This document shows, in pieces, positions 1 to 8,766 of a stretch of 64,000 nucleotides of DNA. Origin of the DNA: Roseovarius atlanticus (lineage in GTDB: Bacteria > Pseudomonadota > Alphaproteobacteria > Rhodobacterales > Rhodobacteraceae); NCBI RefSeq assembly GCF_001441615.1, contig NZ_LAXJ01000005.1:1-64000 (forward strand). Reading direction: 5' to 3'. A program made the position numbers and the translations under genes. The notes under the pieces are model-generated. The model was not told where the DNA came from and searched no databases. It saw only the letters and a program-made list of their open reading frames with translations. Position 1 is the first letter of the stretch. Every line of letters starts with the position of its first letter.

Positions 1-646
1 CGCCGAAGCCCTGGTACGCGATGTCGATCATCGGGATGGCGCCCTTGGCGTTGGCCAGGTCTGTGACGTCGCCCCATTGCTGCATCGTCAGATTGGCGCC
101 GGTCGGGTTGTGGCAGCAGCCGTGCAGCAGGATCACGTCGCCCGCTTTCACGCCGTCCAGGTCCTGCATCATGCCGTCGAAATCGACGCCGCCGGTGTCG
201 TTGTCGAAATAGCGGTAGGGGACGTGTTCGATCCCCATGTGCTTGAGGATGCTGAGGTGGTTGGGCCAGGTCGGGTCCGACACGAAAACCCGGGCACCGG
301 GGTTGGCCATCTTCACCAGGTCGAAGGCCTGCCGCACTGCGCCGGTGCCGCCGGGTGTCGCCACCGCCGCCACCGCATCGCGGGGCGCGGCATCGTCCAG
401 GATCAGCCTGATCATCGCGTCGGAAAAGGCCGGGTCGCCGGCGAGGCCGACATAGGCCTTGGTCTCTTCCTCGTTCCACCATTCCTTTTCGGCGGCCTTG
501 ACGGCGCGCATGATCGGTGTGCGGCCTTCGGCATCCTTGTAGACACCGACGCCGAGGTCGATCTTGGTATCGCGCGGATCGTCCTTGTAGGCCTGCATCA
601 GCGCGAGGATCTTGTCGGCGGGTTGTTCCTTGAGGTGTTCGAACAT
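1..646 (-). CDS. Aromatic amino acid / aspartate aminotransferase, N-terminal part (cut by window edge)
   Basis: PLP-dependent class I aminotransferase of the AspC/TyrB type, which moves the amino group of aspartate or aromatic amino acids to 2-oxoglutarate in the cytoplasm. The visible 215 residues start MFEHLKEQPADKIL and carry family landmarks: IDLGVGVYKD near the start, the PGGTGA loop near residue 100, SDPTWPNH near 128, and HNPTG where the Asn contacts PLP. The PLP lysine lies beyond the window. The ATG shares one base with the sseA stop (TGATG), so the two genes are probably translationally coupled. AspC versus TyrB specificity cannot be decided from this part. Confidence 0.88.
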   Translation of the reverse strand, partial: MFEHLKEQPADKILALMQAYKDDPRDTKIDLGVGVYKDAEGRTPIMRAVKAAEKEWWNEEETKAYVGLAGDPAFSDAMIRLILDDAAPRDAVAAVATPGGTGAVRQAFDLVKMANPGARVFVSDPTWPNHLSILKHMGIEHVPYRYFDNDTGGVDFDGMMQDLDGVKAGDVILLHGCCHNPTGANLTMQQWGDVTDLANAKGAIPMIDIAYQGFG

Positions 647-1503
647 CAGGCTTCTCCGGTTGCGACGGAGACGGTGGGGAAAGCGCCCCATTCGGTCCAT
701 GATCCGTCATAAAGCGCGTGGTCGGTCTTGCCGATCCGTTCCAGCGCAAGGTTGATCACCGCGGCGGTCACGCCCGAGCCGCAGCTTGTGATGACGGGTT
801 TCGACAAATCCGCCCCGGCCGCGTCGAAGATCGCGCGCAGCGCATCGGGGGATTTCATCGTGCCGTCATCGTTGAGCAGGGTGCTGTAGGCCACGTTGCG
901 GGAATTGGGGATGTGCCCGGCACGCAGACCTTCGCGCGGTTCGGGTTCGTCCCCCCGGAATCGGCCAGGCGCGCGCGCGTCGAGGATGGTGTAATCGCCC
1001 AGCTTGGAGGCGGCGGCGACTTGCGTCACGTCCTTGACGCGGTGCGCTTCGCGCCGAACGGTCATGTGGCGGTCGCGGATCATCGGGGGCAGGTCCTCGG
1101 TCGGGCGGCCCTCGGCCAGCCACTTGGGCAAGCCGCCGTCCAAAACCGCCACATCGGTCTGGCCCATCAGGCGGAAGAGCCACCAGACGCGGGCCGCCGA
1201 AAAGAGGCCGTGGGTGTCGTAGACCACCACCTGGTGACCGTCGCCAACGCCCATCTGGCGCATGCGGGACATGAACTTTTCCACCGGCGGCGCCATGTGC
1301 GGCAGGTCCGAGCGGTGGTCGGAGATGTCGTCGATATCGAAGAAGCGCGCGCCGGGGATGTGCGCCTGGTCATATTCGGCGCGTGCATCGCGATCGACGC
1401 CGGGAAGGAAATACGTGGCATCCAGGATCCTGAGGTCGGGATCGGTAAGATGCGTGGCCAGCCAGTCGGTGGATACCAGTGTTTTCGGATCGTCGTTCGC
1501 CAT
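646..1503 (-). CDS. sseA: 3-mercaptopyruvate sulfurtransferase (two-domain rhodanese)
   Basis: Transfers sulfur from 3-mercaptopyruvate to thiols or cyanide and takes part in cysteine-sulfur metabolism. The 285-residue length is normal for tandem rhodanese proteins. The N-terminal domain is inactive and the C-terminal domain carries the loop CGSGVTA with catalytic Cys231. Gly-Ser after the Cys is typical of mercaptopyruvate enzymes, whereas thiosulfate enzymes usually have Arg-Lys. The start is an ATG after a weak GGGGG stretch. The stop overlaps the start of the downstream aminotransferase, which could make mercaptopyruvate by transaminating cysteine; this metabolic link is inferred. Confidence 0.9.
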   Translation of the reverse strand: MANDDPKTLVSTDWLATHLTDPDLRILDATYFLPGVDRDARAEYDQAHIPGARFFDIDDISDHRSDLPHMAPPVEKFMSRMRQMGVGDGHQVVVYDTHGLFSAARVWWLFRLMGQTDVAVLDGGLPKWLAEGRPTEDLPPMIRDRHMTVRREAHRVKDVTQVAAASKLGDYTILDARAPGRFRGDEPEPREGLRAGHIPNSRNVAYSTLLNDDGTMKSPDALRAIFDAAGADLSKPVITSCGSGVTAAVINLALERIGKTDHALYDGSWTEWGAFPTVSVATGEA

Positions 1504-1584
1504 GACAGCCCCCAGATGCGGTTGACAGTGACGTAGCGCGGGACGCGGGACAGTGCAAGCGAACGGGGTGTGTCGCAGGCCGGG

Positions 1585-1875
1585 TCAGCGGGTGAGGATG
1601 TTGCGCAAAAGACCGGCCGCCAGCAGGCAGGCGCCACCGCCGAGACCGCCCGCGGCCAGTTGCGTTATCAGGGCCGCAGGATCGAGGGCGGCGCTGTCCG
1701 GTGGTGTCTGAGCAAGCCCGCCAACGCCCAGCAGGGCAAGGGCATGGTTGCCCAACGCACCGCCGAGAACGCCGCTGAGGGAATTGATCAGAAGCCCGAG
1801 GTTAAGACGGGGAAGTAGGCCGCCGGCGATGTTGCCGCCGATGGCGCCTGCGATCAGACTGATCAGTAAGTCCAT
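1585..1875 (-). CDS. Small glycine-rich membrane protein, function unknown
   Basis: A 96-residue hydrophobic protein with no recognised function. It starts MDLLISLIAGAIGGN and has Gly/Ala/Leu-rich hydrophobic stretches at about residues 3-20, 28-50 and 70-90 with glycine-zipper-like GxxxG spacing, which suggests two or three packed membrane helices. I chose the internal ATG at 1875 because the hydrophobic segment begins there; an upstream in-frame ATG at 1896 would add seven polar residues. It sits alone between sseA and smpB on the same strand, 81 bp before sseA. Similar short glycine-rich proteins are common hypotheticals in Rhodobacterales. Confidence 0.6.
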   Translation of the reverse strand: MDLLISLIAGAIGGNIAGGLLPRLNLGLLINSLSGVLGGALGNHALALLGVGGLAQTPPDSAALDPAALITQLAAGGLGGGACLLAAGLLRNILTR

Positions 1876-1971
1876 GCGTCCCGGTCCCCCGTGCAATCTC
1901 GCGTGTCGCTTCCAGAACGGGGGGAGAATAGCAAAAGTCGAGGCACCCGCAGAGAGTGCAAACCGACGCGC

Positions 1972-2448
1972 TTACATACCGTGGCGCAAAAGCCGCTGCT
2001 TCTGGCGGTTCCAGTCGCGCTTGGCCTCGGTCTGGCGCTTGTCGGTGTTCTTCTTGCCCTTGGCGATGCCGATCTTGATCTTGGCGATGCCGCGGTCGTT
2101 GAAATACATCACCAAGGGCACGAGGGTCATGCCCTTGCGCTGGGTCTCGTTCCACAGACGCGCCATTTCCTTGCGCGAAACCAATAGCTTGCGGCGCCGA
2201 CGGTCCTCGTGACCGAAGGGCACGGCCTGCTCGTAGGGAGCGATGTAGCTGTTGACCAGCCAAAGCTCGCCATCCTCGACCGCGGCATAGCTTTCGGCGA
2301 TGTTGGAGGTCTTCTGGCGCAGGGATTTGACCTCGGACCCTGCGAGCACCATGCCGCATTCCAGATCGTCCTCGATGGCATAGTCGTGCCGCGCCTTGCG
2401 GTTCTCGGCGACGACCTTGTAGTTCGGATTGATCTTGGGTTTCACCAT
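1972..2448 (-). CDS. smpB: SsrA-binding protein SmpB
   Basis: Binds tmRNA and brings it to stalled ribosomes for trans-translation. The 158-residue length matches the family. Visible landmarks are the N-terminal beta-barrel start ([12 protein letters not shown]), the conserved [13 protein letters not shown] segment, IAPYEQA, the EMARLWNE helix, and a basic C-terminal tail ([20 protein letters not shown]) that enters the mRNA channel. It is the last gene before the divergent thiD region. No tmRNA gene is visible in this window. Confidence 0.97.
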   Translation of the reverse strand: MVKPKINPNYKVVAENRKARHDYAIEDDLECGMVLAGSEVKSLRQKTSNIAESYAAVEDGELWLVNSYIAPYEQAVPFGHEDRRRRKLLVSRKEMARLWNETQRKGMTLVPLVMYFNDRGIAKIKIGIAKGKKNTDKRQTEAKRDWNRQKQRLLRHGM

Positions 2449-2560
2449 GTCGGGCCTGCCTTGGGAACGTGCAAGGAACCAAGATAGACCCTGCGCGCCG
2501 GCCTTCCAACCCCTTCGGAGCGAATCGAAAGCTTAACACGGGGCGAGACGCGAAAACCGT

Positions 2561-2600
2561 GTCGGTATCGCGTCGGTATTTGCGGCTGTATCGCGTCGGT
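2561..2600. repeat. Short imperfect direct repeats between smpB and thiD
   Basis: TATCGCGTCGGT occurs at 2566-2577 and again at 2589-2600, 23 bp apart start to start. A related GTCGGTAT overlaps it at 2561-2568 and 2572-2579. The repeats lie upstream of the thiD promoter and may be a regulator site or chance duplication. Confidence 0.45.
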
Positions 2601-2642
2601 GCCATTGTCCGACCCCCACTTTTAGGCCACCGTGCGGTGCGG

Positions 2643-2670
2643 TTGACAGGCCGTGACCCGAGCCTATCCT
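2643..2670 (+). promoter_or_regulatory. Predicted sigma-70 promoter of thiD
   Basis: A TTGACA -35 element at 2643-2648 and TATCCT -10 element at 2665-2670 are separated by 16 bp. Transcription would start near 2677, just before the TPP riboswitch. Confidence 0.65.
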
Positions 2671-2679
2671 TTCGGCAGA

Positions 2680-2747
2680 GCCAGGGGCGCCTTCGGGCTG
2701 AGATGTACCCTTTGAACCTGACCCAGATCATGCTGGCGGAGGAAGGC
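2680..2747 (+). ncRNA. Thiamine pyrophosphate (TPP, thi-box) riboswitch
   Basis: The leader contains the conserved thi-box parts in order: GGGGCGCC near 2684, GGCTGAGA at 2697-2704, ACCCTTTGAACCTGA at 2708-2722, and CTGGCGGAGGAAGG closing the aptamer. GCC at 2680-2682 and GGC at 2745-2747 begin the P1 stem, and the P3 arm is very short (GCC-TTC-GGGC). The thiD Shine-Dalgarno GAAAGGAG lies about 40 nt downstream, so TPP probably represses thiD by hiding the ribosome site or ending transcription; the mode is inferred. Confidence 0.93.
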
Positions 2748-2797
2748 GCGACCGAAGCCGGTCGGACCCAGCCTTTTGCCGCAGCGAAAGGAGCCGG

Positions 2798-3622
2798 ATG
2801 AACCCCGAGACAAACACCACAGCCAAGGGCCGGATCGCCAACATCCTGTCGGTCGCCGGGTCGGACCCGTCGGGCGGGGCCGGGGTGCAGGCGGACCTCA
2901 AGGCGATCTCGGCGAACGGGGCCTATGGCATGGCCGCGCTGACGGCGTTGACGGCGCAGAACACCCAAGGCGTGCAGGGCGTGCATCTGGTGCCGCCGGA
3001 GTTCGTGGCTGACCAGATCAGAGTGGTGGCCGAGGACGTGCGCATCGACGCGGTCAAGATCGGGATGATCGCCACGGCGGAGATCGCCCGGGCGGTGGCG
3101 GAGACCTTGCCGGACGTGCCGGTCGTGCTGGACCCGGTGATGGTGGCCAAGGGCGGCGCGTCGCTGTTGGCCGAGGATGCGGTGGCGGCGCTGCGCGAGG
3201 CGCTGGTACCGAAGGCGGCGGTGATCACGCCGAACCTGCCGGAGGCCGCGGCGCTGCTGGGCTGCGACGCGGCGGTGACGCGCGGCGCGATGGCCGAGCA
3301 GGCAGAGGCCTTGCGGGCGCTGGGCTGCGCGGCGGTGCTGCTGAAGGGTGGGCACCTTGATGGCGAAGAGAGCCCGGACGTGCTGGCCGATGCAAACGGT
3401 GTGCACTGGTTCGAGGGCGTGCGGGTCGACACGCGCAACACCCACGGCACGGGCTGCACCCTGTCGGCGGCGCTGGCGGCGCGGATCGGGCGGGGAGAGC
3501 CGGTGCCCGAGGCGGTGGCCGAGGCCAAGGCTTATGTCGCGCGGGCGATTGCTGGGGCCGGGGCGCTTGACGTGGGCTCGGGGCACGGGCCGACGCATCA
3601 TTTCGCCGGGATATGGGCGTGA
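2798..3622 (+). CDS. thiD: Hydroxymethylpyrimidine / phosphomethylpyrimidine kinase
   Basis: Phosphorylates HMP and then HMP-phosphate to give HMP-pyrophosphate for thiamine synthesis. The 274-residue ribokinase-fold protein shows SVAGSDPSGGAGVQADLKA at the substrate site, KIGMI, VLDPVM, TPNLPEA, and the anion-hole/ATP motif NTHGTGCTLSAA near residue 220. The ATG follows GAAAGGAG with good spacing. It is preceded by a TPP riboswitch and stands alone, without thiE or thiC in the window. Confidence 0.96.
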   Translation: MNPETNTTAKGRIANILSVAGSDPSGGAGVQADLKAISANGAYGMAALTALTAQNTQGVQGVHLVPPEFVADQIRVVAEDVRIDAVKIGMIATAEIARAVAETLPDVPVVLDPVMVAKGGASLLAEDAVAALREALVPKAAVITPNLPEAAALLGCDAAVTRGAMAEQAEALRALGCAAVLLKGGHLDGEESPDVLADANGVHWFEGVRVDTRNTHGTGCTLSAALAARIGRGEPVPEAVAEAKAYVARAIAGAGALDVGSGHGPTHHFAGIWA

Positions 3623-3642
3623 CCTTTGTATTGGGGCGCATT

Positions 3643-3670
3643 CCGCCCCGGACCTGATCCGGGGCCTCTC
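3643..3670. repeat. Extragenic palindromic repeat, CCGGA-type
   Basis: GCCCCGGA (3645-3652) and TCCGGGGC (3658-3665) form a perfect 8-bp stem around CCTGA, followed by CTCTCG. It belongs to the same family as copies at 8694-8755 and 29202-29230. Confidence 0.7.
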
Positions 3671-3780
3671 GTCGCACGGTAACGAGACTGCCTTTGACGG
3701 ATCGGGATCGGCCAATTCCCGCTCTGAGGAATCGCTGCTGGACGTGGTAGGCTTTGGCGAACCAAGCGGAGCCGCGTGCC

Positions 3781-4944
3781 ATGTCTTCCTCCAGCGTCAG
3801 CCTTCTTGTCGGCACCACCAAGGGTGCCTTTATCCTGTCCTCAGGCGCAGGCCGCGACAGTTGGGACGTTACCGGCCCGCATTGCGACGGCTGGTGCATC
3901 AACCACATTGCGGGCGATCCCGACACCGGCACGATCTGGGCCGGGGGTGGCGGTGCGTTCTTCGGGGCGGGCGTGTGGCGGTCCGAGGATCAGGGCCGGA
4001 CGTGGACGCTGGAGCGGCTGACGCGGGGGCAGATGGACGACTGGGCGGCGAACGATCCGGGCTTTGCCGAGATGATCGGCTGGACCGATGCGCCGCTGCC
4101 GTTCGACGGCAGCTTTGAACAGGTCTGGTCGCTGGGGTTCGCGCACGGGACGCTATACGCCGGAACGAAGCCCGCCACCTTGTTGAAGAGCACGGATCAT
4201 GGCCGGACATGGGCCAAGGTGGATGCGTTGACCGAGCATCCATCTGCGAAGGATTGGAACCCCGGGGCCGCGGGGCTGGTCCTGCACAGTATCGTTTTCG
4301 ACCCTGACGCGCCCCAAAAGCAGTGGATCGGGATTTCCGCCGCCGGGGTCTTTGCCACCGAGGATGGTGGCGCGAGTTGGGAGCGGCGCAACCGGCTGTC
4401 CAATGCCGAGACCTGCGGCGCGCATGACCATCCCGCCGCGCCGCGTGACGGCGAGACCGGGCATTGTGTGCACAACATCATGCGCGCGCCGGGCGACGCG
4501 GACCTGCTCTATCAGCAGAACCATCACGGCGTCTGGCGGTCGGCGGATGGCGGACGGTCGTGGGACGACATCACCCCGGGCCTGCCCTCGACCTTCGGCT
4601 TTCCGATCCGGGTGCATCCGCGCGATCCGCGTACGATCTGGACGCTGCCGCTGAATGGCGACATGGCGGGGCGGTATCCGCCCGATGCGGCCTGTGCTGT
4701 CTGGCGGTCGTGCGACGGGGGCGAGACATGGGAGGCGCTGCGCGAAGGGCTGCCGCAAAAGAACTGTTTCTTCACCGTGCTGCGGCAGGCCATGGCCGGG
4801 GACACGCAGGAGGCGCCGGGCCTTTATTTCGGGACCAATTCGGGGTCTGTCTTTGCCAGCCTTGACGAGGGCGACAGCTGGCGCGAGATTGCGCGGCACA
4901 TGCCCACCATCCTGTCGGTCGAGGCGTTCGAGCCTGTGGGCTGA
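3781..4944 (+). CDS. Asp-box (BNR) repeat beta-propeller protein, sialidase/VPS10-like
   Basis: A 387-residue protein predicted to fold as a beta-propeller of the exo-sialidase superfamily. Six Asp-box motifs (S-x-D-x-G-x-T/S-W) are visible: SEDQGRTW, STDHGRTW, TEDGGASW, SADGGRSW, SCDGGETW and SLDEGDSW. There is no signal peptide, so it is probably cytoplasmic. The sialidase catalytic arginine triad and Tyr/Glu pair cannot be assigned, so glycosidase activity is doubtful; these proteins are usually named glycosyl hydrolases by fold only. The ATG at 3781 follows GGAG by about nine bases; an in-frame TTG lies 27 bp upstream. Confidence 0.85.
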   Translation: MSSSSVSLLVGTTKGAFILSSGAGRDSWDVTGPHCDGWCINHIAGDPDTGTIWAGGGGAFFGAGVWRSEDQGRTWTLERLTRGQMDDWAANDPGFAEMIGWTDAPLPFDGSFEQVWSLGFAHGTLYAGTKPATLLKSTDHGRTWAKVDALTEHPSAKDWNPGAAGLVLHSIVFDPDAPQKQWIGISAAGVFATEDGGASWERRNRLSNAETCGAHDHPAAPRDGETGHCVHNIMRAPGDADLLYQQNHHGVWRSADGGRSWDDITPGLPSTFGFPIRVHPRDPRTIWTLPLNGDMAGRYPPDAACAVWRSCDGGETWEALREGLPQKNCFFTVLRQAMAGDTQEAPGLYFGTNSGSVFASLDEGDSWREIARHMPTILSVEAFEPVG

Positions 4945-5025
4945 GCGCGCAGGACGGGAATTGAACAGTCGTTCATTTTCCTTTATGCACGCCCCGACCC
5001 CTTGCACGACTTCGGGAGACAGCCG

Positions 5026-6225
5026 ATGCCCCAGCGCCCCGCCTTTGCCAAATGGCTTGACGACACCAACGACGTGACCGCCACCTTTCTTGCCGCCGGG
5101 CGTATTCCCGGGCTGGTCAACCTTGGCGGTGGCCTGCCGGGCACGGAAATCTGGCCGGTCGAGGACATGACGAAGCTGGCGACATCCGCCGTGGCCGATC
5201 ATGCGGACGAGACGCTGGCCTATGCCCCCGTCGCTGGCCTGCCCAAGCTGCGGGACCTGATTGCGGCGCGGTATTCTGAAGGGGACCTGACGCTGACCCG
5301 CGACAACGTGTTGATCACCGCGGGCGGGGCGCAGGCGCTGAACCTCATTGGCACGGTTCTGCTGGAGGAAGGCAGCACGGTCGCCTCGCAGACGCCGGCC
5401 TATCTCGGCGCGCTCGACAACTGGCGGCCGCGGCAGCCGGTCTATCGCCCGATGCGACTGGAGGCGAACGACCTTGACCCGGTGGCGGCCATGACCGGCG
5501 CACAGTTTGCCTATACGGTGCCGAATTTTTCGAACCCGACGGGCAAGCTGGTGAATGCGGCGACGCGCCGGCGGCTGGTGGATGCCGCGCACCATACCGG
5601 CACCTGGCTGATCGAGGATGACCCCTACGGCACGCTTTATTATGACGACGCACCGATGCCGCGGATGCTGACGCTGTCGGCGGAGGAGGCCGGGGCGCCT
5701 TATGACGGGCCGGTGATCTATCTTGGCACGGTGTCCAAGGAGCTGGCGCCGGGTTTGCGGATCGGGTGGATCATCGCCGCGCCCGAGATGATCGAGGTGC
5801 TGAAGGCGGCCAAGCAGAGCGCCGACATGTGCACCAGCGGCCTGTGCCAGCAGATCACCCATGACGCCTTTGCAACCGGGCTGGCCGATGACATGCTGCC
5901 CAACATCCTCGACCTTTACCGTGCGCGGCGCGATGCACTGTGCGCGGCGATGGACGAACATTTGCCCGACCTGTTCACATGGGAGCGGCCGACGGGGGGC
6001 ATGTTCGTCTGGGCCACGGCGAAGGACCCCGCGCTAGATACCAACCGGCTGATGGAGGTGGGGCTGGAGCATGGCGTGTGCATTTCGCCCTCGTCGGTGT
6101 TCGACCCCGAGGGGCGCGACCATAGCTCGATCCGCATCAACTTTACCTACAATACCGAGGACAAGCTGGTGACCGGTATCGAGCGCCTGGCGACAGCGAC
6201 CCGCGCCGCGCTTGCGGAGGCGTGA
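5026..6225 (+). CDS. PLP-dependent aminotransferase, class I/II (LysN/2-aminoadipate-like)
   Basis: A 399-residue fold-type I aminotransferase resembling the catalytic domain of MocR/LysN enzymes but without a DNA-binding domain. Visible motifs are LGGGLPGTEIWP for substrate, YAPVAGLPKLRDLIA, ITAGGAQALNLIG (PLP phosphate), FSNPTGK, EDDPYG, and the PLP-lysine region GTVSKELAPGLRIGW with Lys in SKE. The ATG at 5026 is preceded by GGGAGA at 5014; an upstream TTG at 5002 is less likely. The substrate is unknown. Its neighbour downstream is pncB, 45 bp away. Confidence 0.87.
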   Translation: MPQRPAFAKWLDDTNDVTATFLAAGRIPGLVNLGGGLPGTEIWPVEDMTKLATSAVADHADETLAYAPVAGLPKLRDLIAARYSEGDLTLTRDNVLITAGGAQALNLIGTVLLEEGSTVASQTPAYLGALDNWRPRQPVYRPMRLEANDLDPVAAMTGAQFAYTVPNFSNPTGKLVNAATRRRLVDAAHHTGTWLIEDDPYGTLYYDDAPMPRMLTLSAEEAGAPYDGPVIYLGTVSKELAPGLRIGWIIAAPEMIEVLKAAKQSADMCTSGLCQQITHDAFATGLADDMLPNILDLYRARRDALCAAMDEHLPDLFTWERPTGGMFVWATAKDPALDTNRLMEVGLEHGVCISPSSVFDPEGRDHSSIRINFTYNTEDKLVTGIERLATATRAALAEA

Positions 6226-6270
6226 CCCTTTTGCTCTAACGGGCGGCAACGTGACTACCGGAGGCCGCCC

Positions 6271-7563
6271 ATGGTCGACATCGCAACCCGTGTCTGGAAC
6301 CACAAGTGGAAGATCGACCCGATCGTCCGGTCCCTGATCGACACCGATTTCTACAAGCTGCTGATGTGCCAGTCGGTGTTTCGCAACCGGCCCGACACCA
6401 CCGTCACGTTTTCGCTGATCAACCGGACCAAGGATGTGCGGCTGGCCGAGCTGGTGGACGAGGGCGAGTTGCGCGAACAGTTGGACCATATCCGCTCGCT
6501 GTCGCTGTCGCGGGGGGAGTCGACGTGGATGCGCGGCAACACGTTCTATGGCAAGCGGCAGATGTTCACGCCCGAGTTCATGGACTGGTTCGAGAAGCTG
6601 CGGCTACCGCCCTATCACCTGGAAAAGCGCGACGGGCAGTACGAGCTGACCTTCGAGGGCAAGTGGCCCGAGGTGATGCTGTGGGAGATCCCGGCGCTGG
6701 CGGTGCTGATGGAGCTGCGCTCGCGCGCGGTGCTGCACGACATGGCGCGGTTCGAGTTGCAGGTGCTGTACGCCCGGGCAATGACCAAGCTGTGGGAAAA
6801 GGTCGAGCGGCTGCGCGGAGTCGAGGGGCTGCGGATCGCCGATTTCGGCACGCGACGGCGGCATTCCTTCCTGTGGCAGGACTGGTGCGTGCAGGCGATG
6901 ACCGAACGGCTGGGCGACAATTTCGTGGGCACCTCAAACTGTCTGATCGCCAAGAATCGCGACCTCGAGGCGATCGGCACCAACGCGCACGAGCTGCCGA
7001 TGGTCTATGCCGCGCTGGCCGAGGATGACGCGACGCTGGCGCGCGCGCCTTATGAGGTGCTGTCGGACTGGCACGACGAGCATGACGGCAACCTGCGGAT
7101 CATCCTGCCCGATACATACGGTACCGAAGGGTTTCTGGACAAAGCGCCCGACTGGCTGGCCGGGTGGACGGGCATACGGATCGATTCAGGCGACCCGGCG
7201 ACCGGGGCCGAGATCGCGATCCGGTGGTGGAAGGACCGGGGCGAGGACCCGACGCGGAAGCTGATCATCTTTTCCGATGGGCTGGACGAGGAGAAGATCC
7301 TGTCGCTGCACAAGCAGTTCGCGGGCCGCGTGCGGGTGTCGTTCGGGTGGGGGACGCTGTTGACCAACGATTTCCGCGGCCTGACGCCGGGGGATGCGCT
7401 GGCGCCTTTCAGCCTGGTCTGCAAGGCGGTGGCCGCCGATGGCAAGCCCACGGTGAAACTGTCGGACAACCCGCGCAAGGCGATGGGACCGGAGGACCAG
7501 ATCGAGCGCTACAAGCGGGTCTTCGGGGTAGGGGACCAGGAGGAGATGGAGGTGGTGGTGTGA
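6271..7563 (+). CDS. pncB: Nicotinate phosphoribosyltransferase
   Basis: Makes nicotinate mononucleotide from nicotinate and PRPP in the Preiss-Handler route to NAD. The 430-residue length and motifs fit: LIDTDFYKLLMCQSVF at the N-terminus, FGTRRRHSFLWQDW with the catalytic-site region, GTSNCLIA, GIRIDSGDP for phosphoribosyl binding, IIFSDGLDE, and SFGWGTLLTNDF near the C-terminus. GGAGG lies shortly before the ATG. Its stop overlaps the start of the next gene, indicating co-translation. Confidence 0.95.
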   Translation: MVDIATRVWNHKWKIDPIVRSLIDTDFYKLLMCQSVFRNRPDTTVTFSLINRTKDVRLAELVDEGELREQLDHIRSLSLSRGESTWMRGNTFYGKRQMFTPEFMDWFEKLRLPPYHLEKRDGQYELTFEGKWPEVMLWEIPALAVLMELRSRAVLHDMARFELQVLYARAMTKLWEKVERLRGVEGLRIADFGTRRRHSFLWQDWCVQAMTERLGDNFVGTSNCLIAKNRDLEAIGTNAHELPMVYAALAEDDATLARAPYEVLSDWHDEHDGNLRIILPDTYGTEGFLDKAPDWLAGWTGIRIDSGDPATGAEIAIRWWKDRGEDPTRKLIIFSDGLDEEKILSLHKQFAGRVRVSFGWGTLLTNDFRGLTPGDALAPFSLVCKAVAADGKPTVKLSDNPRKAMGPEDQIERYKRVFGVGDQEEMEVVV

Positions 7564-8663
7564 GCACCGCAATGCTCACCGGCATCCGCATCATCGAATT
7601 CGAGGGCCTTGGCCCCGCGCCCTTCGCGGCCATGATGCTGGCGGATTTAGGGGCGGAGGTGACGGTGATCCAGCGGCCCGGGTCTGCCAATCCGACGATG
7701 GGTGCGCACAACATGCTCGACCGGGGCAAGCGGGCGGTGGTGCTGGATCTCAAGGATCCCGGGGACATGGCGGCGGCGAAGGCGCTGGTGAGCGAAGCCG
7801 ACGCCCTGATCGAGGGGTTGCGGCCCGGGGTGATGGAGCGGCTGGGGCTGGGGCCGGACGTGTTTGCCGAGAGCAATCCGAGGCTGGTTTATGGGCGGAT
7901 GACCGGCTGGGGGCAGGACGGGCCCAAGGCGCATCTGGCGGGGCATGACTATAACTACATCGCCACGGCGGGGGCGCTTTACTATGCCTCGGTGCCCGGT
8001 GATGCGCCGCTGACGCCGCCGACGATCGTGGGGGATATCGGGGGCGGGGCGCTGTACCTTGTGGCCGGTATTCTGAGCGGTCTGCTGAACGCGCAGCGGA
8101 CGGGCAAGGGCACCATGGTGGATGCGGCGATCACCGACGGGTCGGCGCATATGATGGCGCTCTTCATGGCGATGGCGGGGGGTGAAAACCTGTCGCGGGA
8201 GCGGGGGCAGAGCCTGCTGGACGCGCCGCCCTGGGGGCGGACCTATGCCTGTGCAGACGGGCAGTACCTGTCGGTGCAATGCTTGGAGCCGCAGTTCTAT
8301 GCGCTTTTCCTTGACCTGCTGGGGCTGGAGGACGATCCGCTTTTCGTGGCGCAGTACGATCGGGCGCGGTGGCCAGAACAGTCGGCGCGGCTGTCGGCGC
8401 TGTTCGCGGCGCGGCCGGTCGCGCATTGGGCCGCGCTCTTTGACGACACGGACGCTTGCGTCGCGCCGGTGCTGAGCCCGTGGGAGGCGGCGGAGGATCC
8501 GCATATCGCCGCGCGGGGGATCTGGCACGCGGGAGAGACCGGGTTGCAACCGGCCCCGGCGCCGCGGTTCGACGGGCAGGCCCCGGCGCCGAACCCGACG
8601 CCAGAGCGGGGTCAGGACACCGAGGCGGTGCTGGAGAATTTGCGCGCGCGCGACCTGATCTGA
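7560..8663 (+). CDS. Class III CoA-transferase family protein, likely alpha-methylacyl-CoA racemase
   Basis: A CaiB/BaiF-family protein of 367 residues. The N-terminus reads LTGIRIIEFEGLGPAPFAAMMLADLGAEVTVI (positions 5 onward in part), typical of AMACR, followed by DRGKRAVVLDLK, GHDYNYIATAGAL with the His/Asp pair and VDAAITDGSAHM with the Asp used by racemases. It probably epimerises 2-methylacyl-CoA thioesters in branched-chain degradation. I chose GTG at 7560 because GGAGG (7548-7552) sits seven bases upstream and the codon overlaps the pncB stop; ATG at 7572 is too far from it. Confidence 0.85.
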   Translation: MSTAMLTGIRIIEFEGLGPAPFAAMMLADLGAEVTVIQRPGSANPTMGAHNMLDRGKRAVVLDLKDPGDMAAAKALVSEADALIEGLRPGVMERLGLGPDVFAESNPRLVYGRMTGWGQDGPKAHLAGHDYNYIATAGALYYASVPGDAPLTPPTIVGDIGGGALYLVAGILSGLLNAQRTGKGTMVDAAITDGSAHMMALFMAMAGGENLSRERGQSLLDAPPWGRTYACADGQYLSVQCLEPQFYALFLDLLGLEDDPLFVAQYDRARWPEQSARLSALFAARPVAHWAALFDDTDACVAPVLSPWEAAEDPHIAARGIWHAGETGLQPAPAPRFDGQAPAPNPTPERGQDTEAVLENLRARDLI

Positions 8664-8693
8664 CGGTTTATTCCAGTCGCTTCCGTATGGTCG

Positions 8694-8755
8694 GGTATCC
8701 CGGACGTGGCCCGGGATCCCTTGCCACGAGAGGTCCCGGGTCAGGCCCGGGACGG
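8694..8755. repeat. Two facing extragenic palindromes, CCCGG-type
   Basis: ATCCCGG...CCCGGGAT at about 8697-8717 and GTCCCGGG-TCAGG-CCCGGGAC at 8733-8753 lie in the convergent gap between the racemase and the ABM-domain gene. They resemble the repeats at 3643 and 29202 and could form RNA hairpins that end transcription from both sides. Confidence 0.7.
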
Positions 8756-8766
8756 GGCGTGCGGGG

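Noticed and set aside
1802-3715. A 637-codon minus-strand open frame spanning smpB, the riboswitch and thiD
   Set aside because: It crosses two real genes on different strands and a structured RNA, with no recognisable domain.
3781-4944. Calling the Asp-box protein a true sialidase
   Set aside because: Asp-boxes mark the fold only; catalytic Arg triad and Tyr/Glu nucleophile pair could not be identified.
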